From Parus major (Eukaryota > Chordata > Aves > Passeriformes > Paridae): a stretch of 64,000 nucleotides of DNA. A program made the position numbers and the translations under genes. Positions 38,545-51,196 of this stretch are shown here, piece after piece; within the stretch, counting starts at the first letter, position 1; each line of letters begins with the position of its first letter. Where the stretch lies: assembly GCF_001522545.3 (NCBI RefSeq), contig NC_031770.1, positions 8,273,321 through 8,337,320 on the forward strand, in the 5' to 3' direction. Below the pieces are notes generated by a model that searched no databases, had not been told where the DNA came from, and was given only the letters and a program-made list of their open reading frames with translations.

Positions 38545-38660
38545 AAGAGATAATTTTGTGTCTGGGAAGTTCATGTTGTTACTACAAGCCTCAGTTTTCC
38601 TCACTTGTAAAGGAGATGATGGCATTGAAATGTGTTGGTAGCCAAAGAGGCGGAAACTCA
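38545..38660 (+). mobile_element. MIR-type SINE fragment
   Basis: Plus-strand order of words fits MIR: TTTGTGTCTGGGAAGTTCA (compare TGTGACCTTGGGCAAGTTA), then GCCTCAGTTTTCCTCA (38588-38603), then TTGTAAAGGAGATGAT (compare CTGTAAAATGGGGATGAT). The copy is more decayed than the one at 3.6 kb and lies in the opposite orientation. Its right edge is a guess. Confidence 0.6.
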
Positions 38661-39929
38661 GCGTATAAAATGGCTATAATGGAACAGCCAACTTTAGTAC
38701 TGGTTCAAATGCTGCATCTGAATGGCTTAATATTGCAGAGATGATTATGTTAGAGATTGTCACTTGTATAGTGAAATTAGATGGATTTGATTGTGTGATT
38801 CGATTGCAGTAAGTCTGTGTGGGGAAAAAAGAAAGTGTCTTAAGATAGTGATGGGTACAATTCAGAGTGCATTTAGGTGAGAATGCTTCAATCTGGCACA
38901 AAGAGGTTCCTTCTCCAGTCTTCCTGTGGCCACTCTTGCCCTAATCCTTCAGCATTCAGATGCAAGATCTTAGAACCAAACCCAGATCTGACTTGTGTTA
39001 GTTCACTCCCCCATATATTCCCCCCAACTCCTACAAAGTTCACAGTGTTGAAAGTGAGTCTTGGATTCCTCTCACAATGAAAAGGTGCAAGCCATAAAGC
39101 TCAGATTAAGGGGCTTGGAATTCTTTTAGAGCTGTACTGTATCTGGCAATTTGTGTTCCTTTGGGGTTGACAGAATTTTTTTGGCAGTTAAATTTTCACT
39201 CCCTGAGTTTTGCCCTGAGATTCAGGTTCAAATAAATCTGAAATGTGGAGCAGAGTTCAGTCCAAGTGAGTGAGTTTCCCATGGTTTCTGTCTGAAATAA
39301 TAAATCCTTCCTTGGAGAAAGAAGGGCAAACCTCCATTTGGTTCATCCAGAAGATTTGCAGATGCTTTATGAACCTGGGTTTAATTTGGGGTTTGCAAGA
39401 AAGCCCTTTCCTATTTCTTCTGTTCCTGTTTCAGCTCTGAGGTATAACCCTGCCTGTGTCAGAGTTAACAGGAGTTTTTCACTCCCATTTGTAGCAAAGG
39501 CAGGATTTTCACTCTGAAGTTCTGCCTGTTTCTGTTTATTGCCCTTGCAGGCCAAATACTGAGTTTGCAAGTACACTTAGTGAAGCACCTATTGATTTCA
39601 AGGCAGAATTTCAAAACCTCAGGATTCCTCTTAACTCTGTTAAAATTGGAAATATATTAGCTATCAAATGACCCAATAAATAGCGAAATTCAGTTGAGGA
39701 AGTGTAGCTCACTGAGGACATATACATTCCTGGGTATTTTTTCTTTCTGTGCTTTCAAAGAAAACTTTTGGCTGCCTTGAAAAATTCACATGCCTACTTC
39801 CCCAGAACTTGTTTTAGCATCTATACACACAGTACATAGCATATCTCCTGATTTTACAAAAAAGCAAACCTTGGTGTTGTTCTCCTCTTCGACCTGCAGC
39901 CTTCTGTACCCCGTAAACACTGGAGCAGA
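38661..39929. other. Non-coding sequence, nothing recognised
   Basis: Single-copy-looking sequence without gene, promoter or repeat that I can support. Confidence 0.5.
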
Positions 39930-40200
39930 AAACGTCTGTCTAATCAATCATTATTTAATAAACAGTGTTATCAACGTGCCTTTGAGACAGCTGTATGACA
40001 TGGGGACATCAGGACATTTGCTGGCTTGCCTTAATTGGCATGGCAACGTTGGTTTTTTGGCCTGGCACAGCAGATCGAAAATTGAATTTACAAAATCAAA
40101 CTGTAGTTATCTACATTCCTTGATGTCCTCCCAGGTGAGCTACTGGGCTTCATGCTAATAACTTCTAAAGCAAGCAAACTTCAGCTAATTATGTGCTAGT
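39930..40200. promoter_or_regulatory. Enhancer-like AT-rich block (weak)
   Basis: Contains TAATCAATCATTATTTAATAA, an X-box-like half site within TTGGCATGGCAACG (about 40037-40050), TTAATTGGC, and GCTAATTATG. The mix of homeodomain-like and RFX-like words resembles conserved non-coding elements in vertebrate gene deserts. Nothing here proves conservation. Confidence 0.3.
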
Positions 40201-43200
40201 TTATTCTCCCTTGCTAAATTTTGGCAGGTTGCTTCTGTAAATTATGAAAAATAAATGTGAAATATGCAGATGTCTTTTGTTTGAAGCAGATGTTTGGTCC
40301 GCCTTGCCAGAATCTAATCAGCTGTTTCCCCAGAGTTTTTTTGTTTCTCCCCCCACCCCCAGTACTGTCCAAGAGTTTGTGAAAACACTGAGGGTTGGGG
40401 GACTGTAGAACAATAGGATATTGCTTTATTTTCTAGTTTCCAGGCTTTCAAGGTAGATTTTTTAGGCTGCTGTCTGCCCTGGCTAAAGTCCCAGCAGGTG
40501 CTGGCAGAGGGCCCATAAGGCACAATATTGTCTGAGGGCAGAATTTGAACACAGCCTTGCCTGCCATGGGAGGGGTGGTGGCGAGCTGGGAAGGAGCCAG
40601 TGGAAGCTGAAGACTTCAGGCTTTGAAGTCCTGATGGTTCTGTGTGGTCAAACCCTGCCAGGACTTCTGTTTCCCCCATGGGAGCCTCAGAGATGGGGAG
40701 GCAGAGATGTCCAGGGGTGCAGAGCAGCTGTGTTAAAGGCAAGGTGGGTGGCAGGATCTGTTTCCTTGGCCCCAAACCACCCCTCCCCATGGCCTGTTGC
40801 CCTCAGCCTGGCATGGGAGGGGGATGGATTGATGGAACCCAGCTCTGGCTGGGATAGAGGGACACTGGCAGTGTCTCCTCAGCCAGCAGCACCCTGCAGC
40901 ACATCCTCTGAGCCCCTCTGGAGCTGTGGGGGTTACGTGCTGTGGTCTCCTGGTTATCACAGCTGCTGGAAGTGCAGCCCTCTCCAGAAGTGTGATCCAT
41001 GCTATGCCTCACACTTTTCTCCTGGCCTGGAGCTCAGTTTGGGCTTGCAAGACACAGGTGTGCTGACACAGCAGCTGTGCCTCCCTTGCTATGACACTGC
41101 CCCCTCCCAAGAAACATTTCTGTTTCAACAGCAGCACTCACTAGCTAGGTACCAACATAAAATACAGAAAATGCTCCAGATGAAGATTCCTCAAACCTTG
41201 AGAATCATCCTCCCTGCTGTTAAAGCTCCAGCAGGCTCATCAGAAGTTCAGTATGATAGTGATTATTTTTTCAGTAAGTGCTGAACACCTGCTTTGCACT
41301 TTCTGTTAAGGCTTTCCCAGCATTTGATTGTGAATGGATTTAAAGTTCCAGCCCTCCTACAGGTTAAGTATCCATTTCCCCACTTTGCTTCTAGGGAAAC
41401 AGACACAAATAGGCAAAGTGATGTTTTCTTAAAAGGAGAAAAGATAAGTTTTGTGCTTAAAAGACTTTAAGGGAATAATGTCACCCTGATGATATTATGT
41501 CACAACCTCCTGCTGGACATATTTCTTTTATCCAGCTTCTTGTGGGCCAGCAGAAAGGCAGATATTTCTGTAGCACAATTTTGGGATTTACCTCTGTGTG
41601 TCCAGAGCACTTCCTGCTGGAGTGGATCTCCTGATCATTCCCAAAATCTCCACTTTTACCTGAGGTGCTGGAAGTCAAACTGCTGCCGGAGTTGATTACA
41701 GATGAGCATCTCTAGGAGCCAAGAGGTACAGAGCAGGAGGCAACTTCTGAGCAATCAGTACTTCAATATTATGGTCCTACTTATTTTTTACCATGGCTGA
41801 AGCACAGATCAAGAGTGTGTTGTGCTAGGTGCTTGGGAAGCAATTAAAATGAATAGTCCTTTCCCTGGGGACAGAGGTCTTGAGATTGTGGCAAGATGCT
41901 CTTTACTTGTAAATAGATTGCTGGAGGGAAGGATAATTCAGGAGTGTAAGACTGCTAAGGTTTTATTTTTTTATAGTAAAACTGAAAGGGGAGAAAAAAA
42001 CATTGCCAATTTTTATTAGCTTCTTTACATTTAGAGTTGGAAGAATCCTGGGTTTGGTCCTTCCAAAAGCATTTGTTTCATCTGACTTTATCATCAAGGA
42101 ATTATTTTTTTTTTTTTAATGAATCCTCATAAGGCAGTGTAAATATATAGTCCTTTGATTATTCAAAAAATTGTACAAATCAAAATAAATTTGCCTGAGC
42201 TATTTAAAATAATTAACCTTTGACAAACCTCCCTCTCTGGTAATGGAATAGTAACTATATGAATAAAAGATAAGTCATGATATTCAGTGAATTACAATAT
42301 TCATCCCATAAATTACAGGATAAGATAGCAGTATAATCTACATTTTTATAACTGTAAAATGTCCTGAACATTATTCCCTGTACTCTTCAGGTTATTTTCT
42401 CTTCTGTTTCTCTGAGGTGTGCCACGACTCTTGTATGAAGGGTTTCCAAATTGATGTTAAGTTTCAGTTTCATCAGTGCTCACAAGGGCTGTGACCCAGG
42501 ACTTCCTTCCCTGCCCTGAAAGGGAGTCTGTGCCTTAATGGGAAACCCATGCTACAAAGGGATTTTCCTGAATTGTAACAGTAAGTGCAAATTATGATCC
42601 TGGGAGTCTCCTGCTATATAACCAAGTACAATGCCAATAAACCAGGGGTGTAAACCACATGAGCATATGGACAAAATATGGTCTGAATGGCATGATTATG
42701 TTTTTCAGGCCATAATGAATTCATCCCAAGGTGCAACTGTGCATCTGTTGTTATAGTGTTCATGATAGCAAACACTACAGTTAAGGTTGCAGTTTAACTC
42801 AAATTATAGCCACCTGTTTCCATTCACTAACAACTTTCTTAAAAATTATTCCTTCTGGACTGACTCAAATCAGTTTTAAAATGGTCATTCATTTATATAT
42901 TTAATTGGGGCAAAAAAAGATGCTTGATTTATAGAGTAGGTAGGCTGAAAGACACTCCCTTCCTGCTCCCTCCTCATCTTTCCAACCCTGATGATTGTCA
43001 GCAATGCATTTCCTTAAAAATAAACCAAATCATCTGGCTTTTGAGGGACAGATCCTAGTTACATTGATTTTTTGGTAAATGCTGTACTGGGCTTTCTGAG
43101 GCTCACCTTGTGGCTGCTGGCCTGGACTAATACTGTGTAGGAACAGATCTGATTGCTGCATCTGAAGCTTTAGGTGCTTAGGAATCTTGTCAAGACTAGT

Positions 43201-44330
43201 TTTCTACTACCTCTTCCTCCTTGTGTAGTCAGTAAGTGCTGCTTACATGGCATCCCATCTTACTTTAGCTGGGAAAAATCCAAACCACAGTTTATAGGCT
43301 GGAGATAAAGGGTAGGATGCTTGATTTTTGACTCCAATTGATACCAAGAAAGATAAATTTATTTAAAGCAAGTTTACCACCTCTCTGGGAGGGATGAGAT
43401 ACCGAAAGGCTAAACTCCATTATCAAAATTTAAAAAATGGCAATAGAGGAGAATCTAGTCTTGGGTCTACAGACATCATGTTCTCTTTCAGCGTCTGTCT
43501 TAAAAGCTTTTAATGCACAAGTCAACTTTGCAAATGTTTTCTAAGTTAAGGTATACAAATATTAAAGGAGGGTCTGCTGCTCATCCTTAAAACAGAGATC
43601 AGTATCAGTGATACACACAACATTTTCAAGTGTAAGTCACCCTGAATGTGATAGACTCCCAACAAACCTTTCTGGAGCAACATAATTTCATAGCAAGTGT
43701 TCATGGTGTATCTGTTATTGAATGCTCTCTGTTGTGTTTCCGTCTGAGGGGAGTAAATGACACCACAATTTCAGGTTTAGTTTGGATATGGCAGTACAGG
43801 GAGCTGTTTGATGCATTCTTGTTTTGGGTTTCCTTGCAAGCCCCCTCCTGACAGCTGTGTGAGTGCAGGAGGCAGATTACACGGTTCTTCTTGAAAAACT
43901 AACTCACCATTCACAGCCAGCTCCCTCTGAGGGGCAAACACTGATCCCAGCCTGCAGCCTCAAGGGTCAAGTTAGGCTCCAGGTTAACCCACAAAGGTTG
44001 GTAAGAAAAAAATAATTCCTTCTCTTGAGGCTTCAGAGCACTATTGCTCCTTTTCTCTGCCTGCATGTTGATTACTGCTACTCTGGAAATGAGTGCAGAG
44101 TACAGTAGGGTGCACAAAAGAAGAGGGTTTCTGTGTCCCTTTTAATTCTGTTATGTAAGTGGTCCCACTCACAAGGGACGAGGAAGTTCTCCAGTGCACA
44201 ACAGAGTGCCTCTTTTTTATTTAATGCAATAATAGCTTTGTTCAGCTTTTATAGACATATAATCCAAAATGTGGCTCCAGAAGGGTACTCATGTCCTTAT
44301 GCTTTCTCAATAAAGGGGAAGCTCTAAAAA
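40201..44330. other. Non-coding sequence including a GC-richer kilobase
   Basis: The segment 40480-41250 is GC-richer than its surroundings and holds the longest non-repeat open frame in the window (40634-41284, 216 codons). That frame is rich in W, S, P and C with no domain, and overlapping frames on the other strand are also open, as expected from composition. The remainder is AT-rich with no recognised elements. Confidence 0.5.
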
Positions 44331-44405
44331 GGCTTGCCTACAGCCTCACAGCAAGGGAAGGGCAGACTAGGGCTTGGAACTGAGGTCCCAACCCTATGCT
44401 AAGCC
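44331..44405 (-). mobile_element. MIR-like SINE fragment
   Basis: GCTTGCCTACAGCCTCACAG, CAAGGGAAGGGCAGACTAGG and CTTGGAACTGAGGTCCC follow, in order, the inverse of the 5' half of MIR (CTTGCCCAAGGTCACACAG, CAAGTGAGTGGCAGAGCTGG, CTTGAACCCAGGTCTCC). The similarity is fair and there are substitutions throughout. Minus-strand orientation, same as the copy at 3.6 kb. Confidence 0.5.
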
Positions 44406-45884
44406 CTGGGGCTGTCCTTCTCTGTGCTGGCTCTGCTGCCTTCAAGGCTCTCTGTGCCTGGGAAGGTGAGAGCATTAATAGGCTGAAGTGCAACAGCTCT
44501 GCAAAACCTCTGCCAAGTGAACAAAAATGATTCCATTTGGCCAAGTGACTCCACTGTCATGCATTCATTGCTACAAGCAGGGGCAGCCTTTGTGGTAGAA
44601 ATTGCTGGAAATTGTAGCAAAAGACAAATTTTTTTTGTTTGAGGTTTCAAAAAAAAAAAAAATAGTGTAAAGTTACTGCTTGAAATTAGGACTTGCACAG
44701 CATTTTTGTTCATTTGCTCTCTTGTCAGCATGTTTTCTACCAAACTCCTGTTCTCTTGGGTGGGACAGAGGAAGATGCTGGCAAGATGGGCAGATGGATG
44801 GCAAGCTGCCACTCAGCCTGGAGCTTTGCAGTCCACAGCTACCTGGACCCAGAGGGCTACACGTGGCATGATTTGAAGCCTAAAAGAGAGAGTGAACTTT
44901 CAGTGACTCATTTCAAATAACTTTTTTCCTTGCCTTTGTTAAAAGGTGCCTTAGTTAAAGCTTGTATTATCACAATTAAAAAAAGAGGCATTGATATAAT
45001 TATGTAGCAATTGCAGTAAATTATCAAGATGAAATCATTAAGGCAGCATTTTCTATTATTGCTGCTAAAGGTAGATGTCTTATTATATATTTGGAGGAGA
45101 AGAAAAGAAGAATTCTCTTGCAGCTTTAGTATTACTAAAAATAAAGGAAGATTGTGCTCTTCTGCTGCTGCTTACTGACACTGTCAAGAATAATGTGAGT
45201 GACATGGAACCACAGAAAAGTGTGTTCTTCCCTGAGCCCTAGCTGAGTAACTTTACAGCTCATTTTATCAGGCTCTCAATTGTGAAGTGGCCTTTTTTTC
45301 CTTGAACTTGCAGGCAGAGGAGATTATTTTCTTCACAGAATAAGGGTATTTTTATGCTTATGAGTTAACCATTTGCAGAGTAACTGTTATTTACATAGAT
45401 GAATTCATAGAGGAGAACATGAAATCGACCACTTTCTTTTCTTTCCTTATGGAAATCTTGTGTGAATATTCTTGTTTTCTATTAGGGATGTAAGAGGAGA
45501 TAAGGGGGAATATTACTTTCAGCCTGTCCCTCTTAATAGGCTTTTTACATGGGCACAAAATCCAGAAAGTCTGCTGGTGGCAATGATAAATCTGATTTCC
45601 AAGATTTGGTGTAAAGCAAAATATTAACAACGCCACGACTTTTGTGTTACTTCATTCTTGCTCATTCATTTGTGTACATTTATCTGTGTTTTCAAGACCA
45701 AACAGCAGTGTCTCAGGGGATTGGTAATGGGATAGAGAGCCTTTCACCTCTGGATCAGGAGCTCAGATTTGTTACAGGTCAGTACTGCCTGGGAGCTGCT
45801 GTCATGGGGCCCTTTATGGAGTGGTGGTCCCGTCCCTTTATAGGACTTTTGGATTTGGGTTCTTTTCCCTTTGAACTGAAGATT
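44406..45884. other. Non-coding sequence, nothing recognised
   Basis: Unique AT-rich sequence. An open frame at 45642-45980 reaches into the LTR-like segment and has no protein similarity that I recognise. Confidence 0.5.
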
Positions 45885-46410
45885 GATGAGACGGGAGGTG
45901 AGTATTTTCTCTCGTTCGTTCTCAGTTGTTTATTTTTTCTTATCAGCATTACAAGGTACAAGGAGCTATGTGCACTATGATAGTAAAGGGGTAAAATGGC
46001 CAACAAAGATCTTCTTCAAGGTCTTTTATATGTCCATTTACCCAATTAACAGGTGCCAACTAAGTTATTTTTATTAGTGACCCAATGACCCAACACCTTT
46101 GTGCTGCACTGCGGCATTTTCTACCCAATCACCTACTACTACCCAAAAACCCCTAGGAAAGAACATGAAGAAGAAAGAAGAAGGACAAGAGACAACACCC
46201 TAAATCCTCCATCTTGTCCCCTGCTCTCTAAACTACCTTAAACTCTAAACCTCAACCCATTCACCCAGTGATTCAAGAAACTTTCTAATCTACACATTTA
46301 CACTTTCCTTATTTAACTTTAGCATTTGTTCTCATGTATCACCATGAAAACTTGCCCATGAATTTCATATTATATGAAATTCAGTGTTTCTTTGAATTCT
46401 AGAACTAAGT
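45885..46410 (+). mobile_element. Solo LTR of an endogenous retrovirus (songbird ERVL-like, tentative)
   Basis: From about 45900 the sequence shows a T-rich part with CTCTCGTTCGTTCTCAGTTG and TTATCAGCATTACAAGGTAC. It then becomes markedly A/C-rich and G-poor (46080-46330), with words such as CCCAATGACCCAACACC, TACCCAATCACCTACTACTA and AAGAAAGAAGAAGGACAAG. This order of words matches LTRs that I remember as abundant in songbird genomes. No internal retroviral genes flank it, so it would be a solo LTR. The ends are approximate; I could not define TG...CA termini or a target duplication. The name of the family is from memory, not from a search. Confidence 0.5.
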
Positions 46411-48599
46411 ATTAAAAACAAGGGCATACACACTGTATCTCAGACTCCAACAGTGGTCCCACCTTGCTGCCTTGAGAGCAGGTGTCTTCAGCACAGAACA
46501 AACCTGAGGGTGCCAGTGCAAAACCAAGTGTTGGTAGAAAAGAGGAATTGCACTTGGGTATAATACTCCCAGTTTGCATGAACTTAAAAAAAGAAACAAG
46601 TCAAGGGAGCAAATGGACGTGTCTGGATGCTCAGCTGGTGTAGATCTGGCATAAATAAATGAAGTGTAGTTGCTGTGGTATCACCAGCTGATTAAAACAG
46701 AGCTCACTGTGCTTGGACTGTTTTAGTAATCTAAAGGTTACTGACATTAAAGTAATATCTTAAGTAGAGATGAATTATCAATACAAGTACCTTAGAAATA
46801 AAATCACATTCTAAAAAAATCCTGGCTTCCTGAAATTTGGAATAACACTAATTCTTCCCTCTTGTGACGCCCTGAGACAACCATACAGTCATGGTTAATG
46901 GATTTTACTGTTTGTTGTCCCCAAGGAGGTGAAATTGGATTTCAAAGATACATTAGTCTCCAACTTTTAATGACTCTCTGCTTTTAATGGCTTTGCCTGT
47001 GCTTCTGCCAGGGCAACAAACCCAGGCAAACAATTCTGAATTGTTGAGGTGTAGTGATGGAAGAAGTGAGGACTTCCACCAAGGATGCTCCTAACACTAG
47101 GGGAGCATAAATGTCTCACAAGACTTAAAAAAACCCAAAACTTTCAGCAGTTAAGAAGCAGTTTAGTTATCTCTGATATCAATGAAGTCTTGTCTAAGAG
47201 GAGTCTCAGCCTTTTCTGAGTGTCCAAGAGAAAGTAAGAGAACCATTTTCTCTAGAAAAAAAATATTTATGTTATGCTGAGATTTTTCTGCAGCATTTCA
47301 AATCTGAGTTATTTTGGTACATTTTTTAACAGGAGCTATACAATAGCAAGGGTGTCTTAATTTTGTCATAAAAGTGAACCTGAAGTGAGATATTTATAAA
47401 TTCTTCAAAGTAATTCTGTGCTTTAAAGGGCATATTCTCTGTACAGGGTGCATCATGGAAAGAAGTTGAACTTCTTTGAAATACAGACTTCAGCCTTAAT
47501 TACAGAGTAGTGACTAGCACTTCCATTGCTTTAGGCTCAAAAATGATGGAGATAGAAAAGTAGCCCCTTCTGGGTAATTGCTTTTCTTCAAAATGGATAA
47601 CTTATGTTCTCTTTCTTTAAACTCACTGTTCCCATGTCTGGTATAATTTAGGGAGCAGGCTAACACACTGGTTGTTGCTTTTTCTTACCTCAGAGCTGCT
47701 AGGTGAGGGGACAAAAAGGCAAGCTAGAAAAAAGGAGAGGATTGAAATTATAGAATGGTTGGTGAAATGACATTTTTAGGGATTCAGCCTGTGCTGAATA
47801 ATTCAGTCTTGTTTTCCGTGCACCCCTGGTTGTTGGTTATGGACAAGGACTAGAAGACTTGCCAGATGTCTTAAAAAAAAAAGTCAATTATCAAAGTGGT
47901 CTAACCCACTTTAGTGTCAGATTCCTTCACAAACTTGTACCTTGTGTCGTTCATAGCTTACTGACTTAGTGTGTTTGTTTTTCAAAGTCTGACCTGATTT
48001 ACTGTCTAGGAACAATTAGGGCCACGATGATACAAATACAGTATTCAAAGACATTTGCTTCCAAAGGATCAGTTTCAGCATTTACAAAACTGAAGGTGGT
48101 GGGATTCAGCTACAGATTAATCCAGCCATTAGAAAAGGAGGCAAACACTGCTTGTGCAAATACTTTCGCTACATCTAAATTGAATAAACTGAGGCTTTGG
48201 AAGAAGGAAGGGTAAAAATTCCAGCTGCCTCCTTTCTTTCTAGCTGCAACTTGGAGGTACAAGGGCGTAGCTAAGCTTACCTTATCCAGTCACCCAGAAA
48301 AAGACACCACTTGAATGCACTCTCTGAATAGAAGGCACAATGGTAGCAGCAACGTCACACAACAGAATGGCTTCTGCCAAATCTCCTTAGCCTTTCTGCA
48401 TGATCACCAGGATCAGCAATCTGCTAACCAGCCCATTCTCTAGGCTTTGCTGCAGCACTATGCTTTAATTTGAGATTACTCTTGCACCCAACGAGAAACA
48501 AACAATTCTTGAGAGATGGTTTAAAGGGGAAAAAACACAACAAAAGAAATGTCACAATCCAGAAGAGCCAAATATTGGAAGGTGAAGGGAAGATTAAGA
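46411..48599. other. Non-coding sequence, nothing recognised
   Basis: No gene or clear repeat. ATTATAGAATGGTTGG at about 47748 loosely recalls the inverse of a CR1 tail but the rest does not follow. Confidence 0.5.
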
Positions 48600-48870
48600 A
48601 GGAATTGCTTGCTACAGAACTTCATTAAAGCCATTTATTAGCTTTGTAATGCCTAACATTCTTCTGGCTCTATAGTTTTTTTTCATATAGGGGTGGATAA
48701 GTGTGCATTTCACTTTCATTTGCATTCTTGATCCCTGCTGCTCTGTTTATGGCATTGATGCTATTCATACAGTCTTTGCAATATTAATTTTTAATTTATG
48801 ATGCTCATTAGGAGACACTTAAAACAGAACAATTATCATTTATCTTGATATATTATTTACTAAGACTTGC
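48600..48870. promoter_or_regulatory. Enhancer-like AT-rich block
   Basis: A dense run of developmental-factor-like words: GTTTATGGC, TGATGCTATTCATAC, TTTGCAATATTAATTTTTAA, CTCATTAGG, AACAATTATC and ATTTATCTTGATA. The region has no low-complexity repetition and has the texture of conserved non-coding elements. It lies about 2 kb before the CpG-rich block at 50.7 kb. Evidence is texture only. Confidence 0.35.
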
Positions 48871-50734
48871 TGTCATGGTTAGGGACCTGTGATTAGTGGG
48901 AGGGGAATAAAAAGCAGTTCCAAAAGGTGTGTGGCTGAATGGACTGAATCTGAGGAAATGGATGTCACCACTGAAGTCCTGAAGTTCTGATGCCTAAGCA
49001 AAAGGCTTGCAGCACCTAATCAAAACTCAGGAGGAACCTCTGAAGACAAGACTGGGACAGTGCTTAATGAACCTGCAGGATAATATTAATGAAACTCTCC
49101 TGTAAACAACCAGCTCATCAATTATTCATCCTGCTTTTGTCCTGGTACTTTACTGTCTTCCCTTTTTGTCTCAATATGATTACCCTTTTTTTTTTTATTC
49201 CCTGTACCCTCATTTTCCTTTTGTCCTGTTTTGCTGACTTGTACCCCTGGTAGCACTTCCTCCCTGGGAAATTCTGTTTCTGGAGGCAACTGCACAGTAT
49301 CCACAGGAGCAAAATAGGTAAATTGTGCTCTTTGAAGGCATTTGGATAAACATGCTGCACTTATTAAGACTTTGTAAACCAGATCCCTGACATGACAGCC
49401 TTGGAGAACCTGATTTGTTAAAGGCTACCACACTGGTGACTGGTAAAGAATTATTTATGCATTTCTCAACAAATTTGTAGGATTTTGTAAGTTATTGTGA
49501 TAATATCTATATAGAAGTCTGTATGCCAAAAAAAGAATTGCAAATAGTAGTGACCTACTAGGAGTATATAGACATGCTCTTTCCCTCTTCCAAAACTGTC
49601 CCTCTCACAGGACTTTTAATAATCCCTGCCTTTAGTCTCTGAGTTCCCAGGTTGTTTATAATGTATGCTTGTGCAGAAGAGAAGGCAAATTGGATGTTTC
49701 AGAGCCTGATAATTGAAACTCTGCATCTGAAACCAATTGTGGTATTTTTGACTCTGTTTTATTTAGTTATTTTTAGATTTCCTGAAAGGGGTATTACTTC
49801 TGTTTGTTTTCTGTTTGACATCAAAGCAGGAACAACAAATTACTAATTTTGTAATCTATTCCCTGGACCCTTGGCTTTCAATTTTTTGAACCATTGCACA
49901 GCAGCAGTGGAACTGTATGTATGAAACCTCAAGGGCCAATACCATCAAACACCTTTGAGACACATGCACCAGTCCCTGCCTCTTTTCTGCTGAAAATCTT
50001 GACACTGCAACTAATCTCAAAGGAAACCACTGTATTGATAAACTATATTTTCTAGGAGGAAGGATAGGGAAGGAATTATAAATTATGAGGTTCAGCAATT
50101 CTGGCACTTTTTTTTTTTTTCTTCCACCTTCTGGATTTTTCAAGCTTGTATTTAGAGTGTATTTATATCAGAAGGGGAAAACAACAAAAAAAAATCCCCT
50201 GTTGGGTGTTATGGGAAAGCTGATACAACAGTCTATGATGACTCCCTCAAAATAGTGTAATGAGGACAGCACACAATGCTGCAGCTTGTAATTATGCTAC
50301 ATAGCATGTTTCACCTCCAAGCCAGTTTAAAACCTTACCAGATTTACCTTTGCAGCACTCCTGTGGACAAGGTATGTAGGCATTGTTAGCCTCTTTGTTA
50401 TGTTGTATCAGAACTTCATTAGGCCCTGGGATGCAAATACAAAAAGGCATGGGAAAATGTACTCAGCACACAAGTCAGTTGTCCCTGTTATTTTGCAGCC
50501 TGTTGTAGATTCAGATCCTTTTCTAAAGAAAGCGCTGCAGAATGATGATTTCTGCCCCTTCCCCAGCAAGACCAGCTCTGACTACTGCTGTAAATAATTG
50601 CTGTTTAGTTAGTCATATGCTAAACCTGAGAATATTTATCTGATAAAAAAATATTTATATTTTTTCCTCACTAATTGACAAAACATTCCCAAAGACTTCC
50701 CTTATTTTTAGGACTCATTTAGACAGGATTTTAA
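48871..50734. other. Non-coding sequence, nothing recognised
   Basis: No gene supported. Short T and A runs (for example 49187-49197, 50109-50120) only. Confidence 0.5.
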
Positions 50735-51070
50735 AAACCGCTGCCAGAGTTTGGAGATGCAAATCCCGTGGTCTGGCACGACACGAGCGCTCAGAGCCGC
50801 AGCCTGACCCAGGCGCGAGCGACGTGACGCATCCACATGTCAAACTGCAGCCCCACGCAGGAATTAGCTTGTCTCCTGGAAACCTTCTGGCTGTGTTAGC
50901 GTGGTGTGCTCCCAGGCTTGCTGTGAGGGAGCAGGGGGATGAGGAGACAGGCAGCGTTACGCTTGCACGGTGATGAATGGAGGTCTCCTCGTGCCCCTGT
51001 GCTCTGGCTGTAAGCAGGCACCAGGATTCGAACAGCCCGTCTGAAAATGAGGGTTGGATTGAAATCAAGA
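50735..51070. promoter_or_regulatory. CpG cluster with a perfect octamer; candidate enhancer
   Basis: About twelve CpGs fall in 50738-50860, against a CpG-poor background. A perfect POU octamer ATGCAAAT sits at 50757-50764, and GACGTGACGC at 50821-50830 carries CREB/ATF-like TGACG. The right half (50940-51070) is less CpG-dense. Open frames on the minus strand (50715-51068) are present but show no domain. The block is 1 kb upstream of the stronger candidate at 52.1-52.6 kb and may belong to the same regulatory cluster. Confidence 0.4.
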
Positions 51071-51196
51071 CGCTCTAGACTTTTCTAGCCACTCCAGCTG
51101 GTTGTACAGGGTTTCATTCATCACCTCCAAGGAACGTTTTTGGGTTAGCCCTACATCTTTCCAACCAAATCCAACCTTAGCTGCTCTGGTAATTTA

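Noticed and set aside
40634..41284. 216-codon open frame, the longest outside repeats
   Set aside because: No domain or family recognised, composition driven by a GC-richer kilobase, the opposite strand is also open in several frames, and no splice or promoter context is visible.
45642..45980. 112-codon open frame with a donor-like GAGGTGAGT near 45896
   Set aside because: No homology recognised and it runs into the LTR-like segment; probably repeat-derived or random.
47740..47790. ATAGAATGGTTGG as the inverse of a CR1 tail
   Set aside because: Only about 13 bases agree and the expected GGAAGG.ACC continuation is missing.
48178..48210. AATAAACTGAGGCTTTGG as a further MIR copy
   Set aside because: Too short a match and the next expected words are missing.
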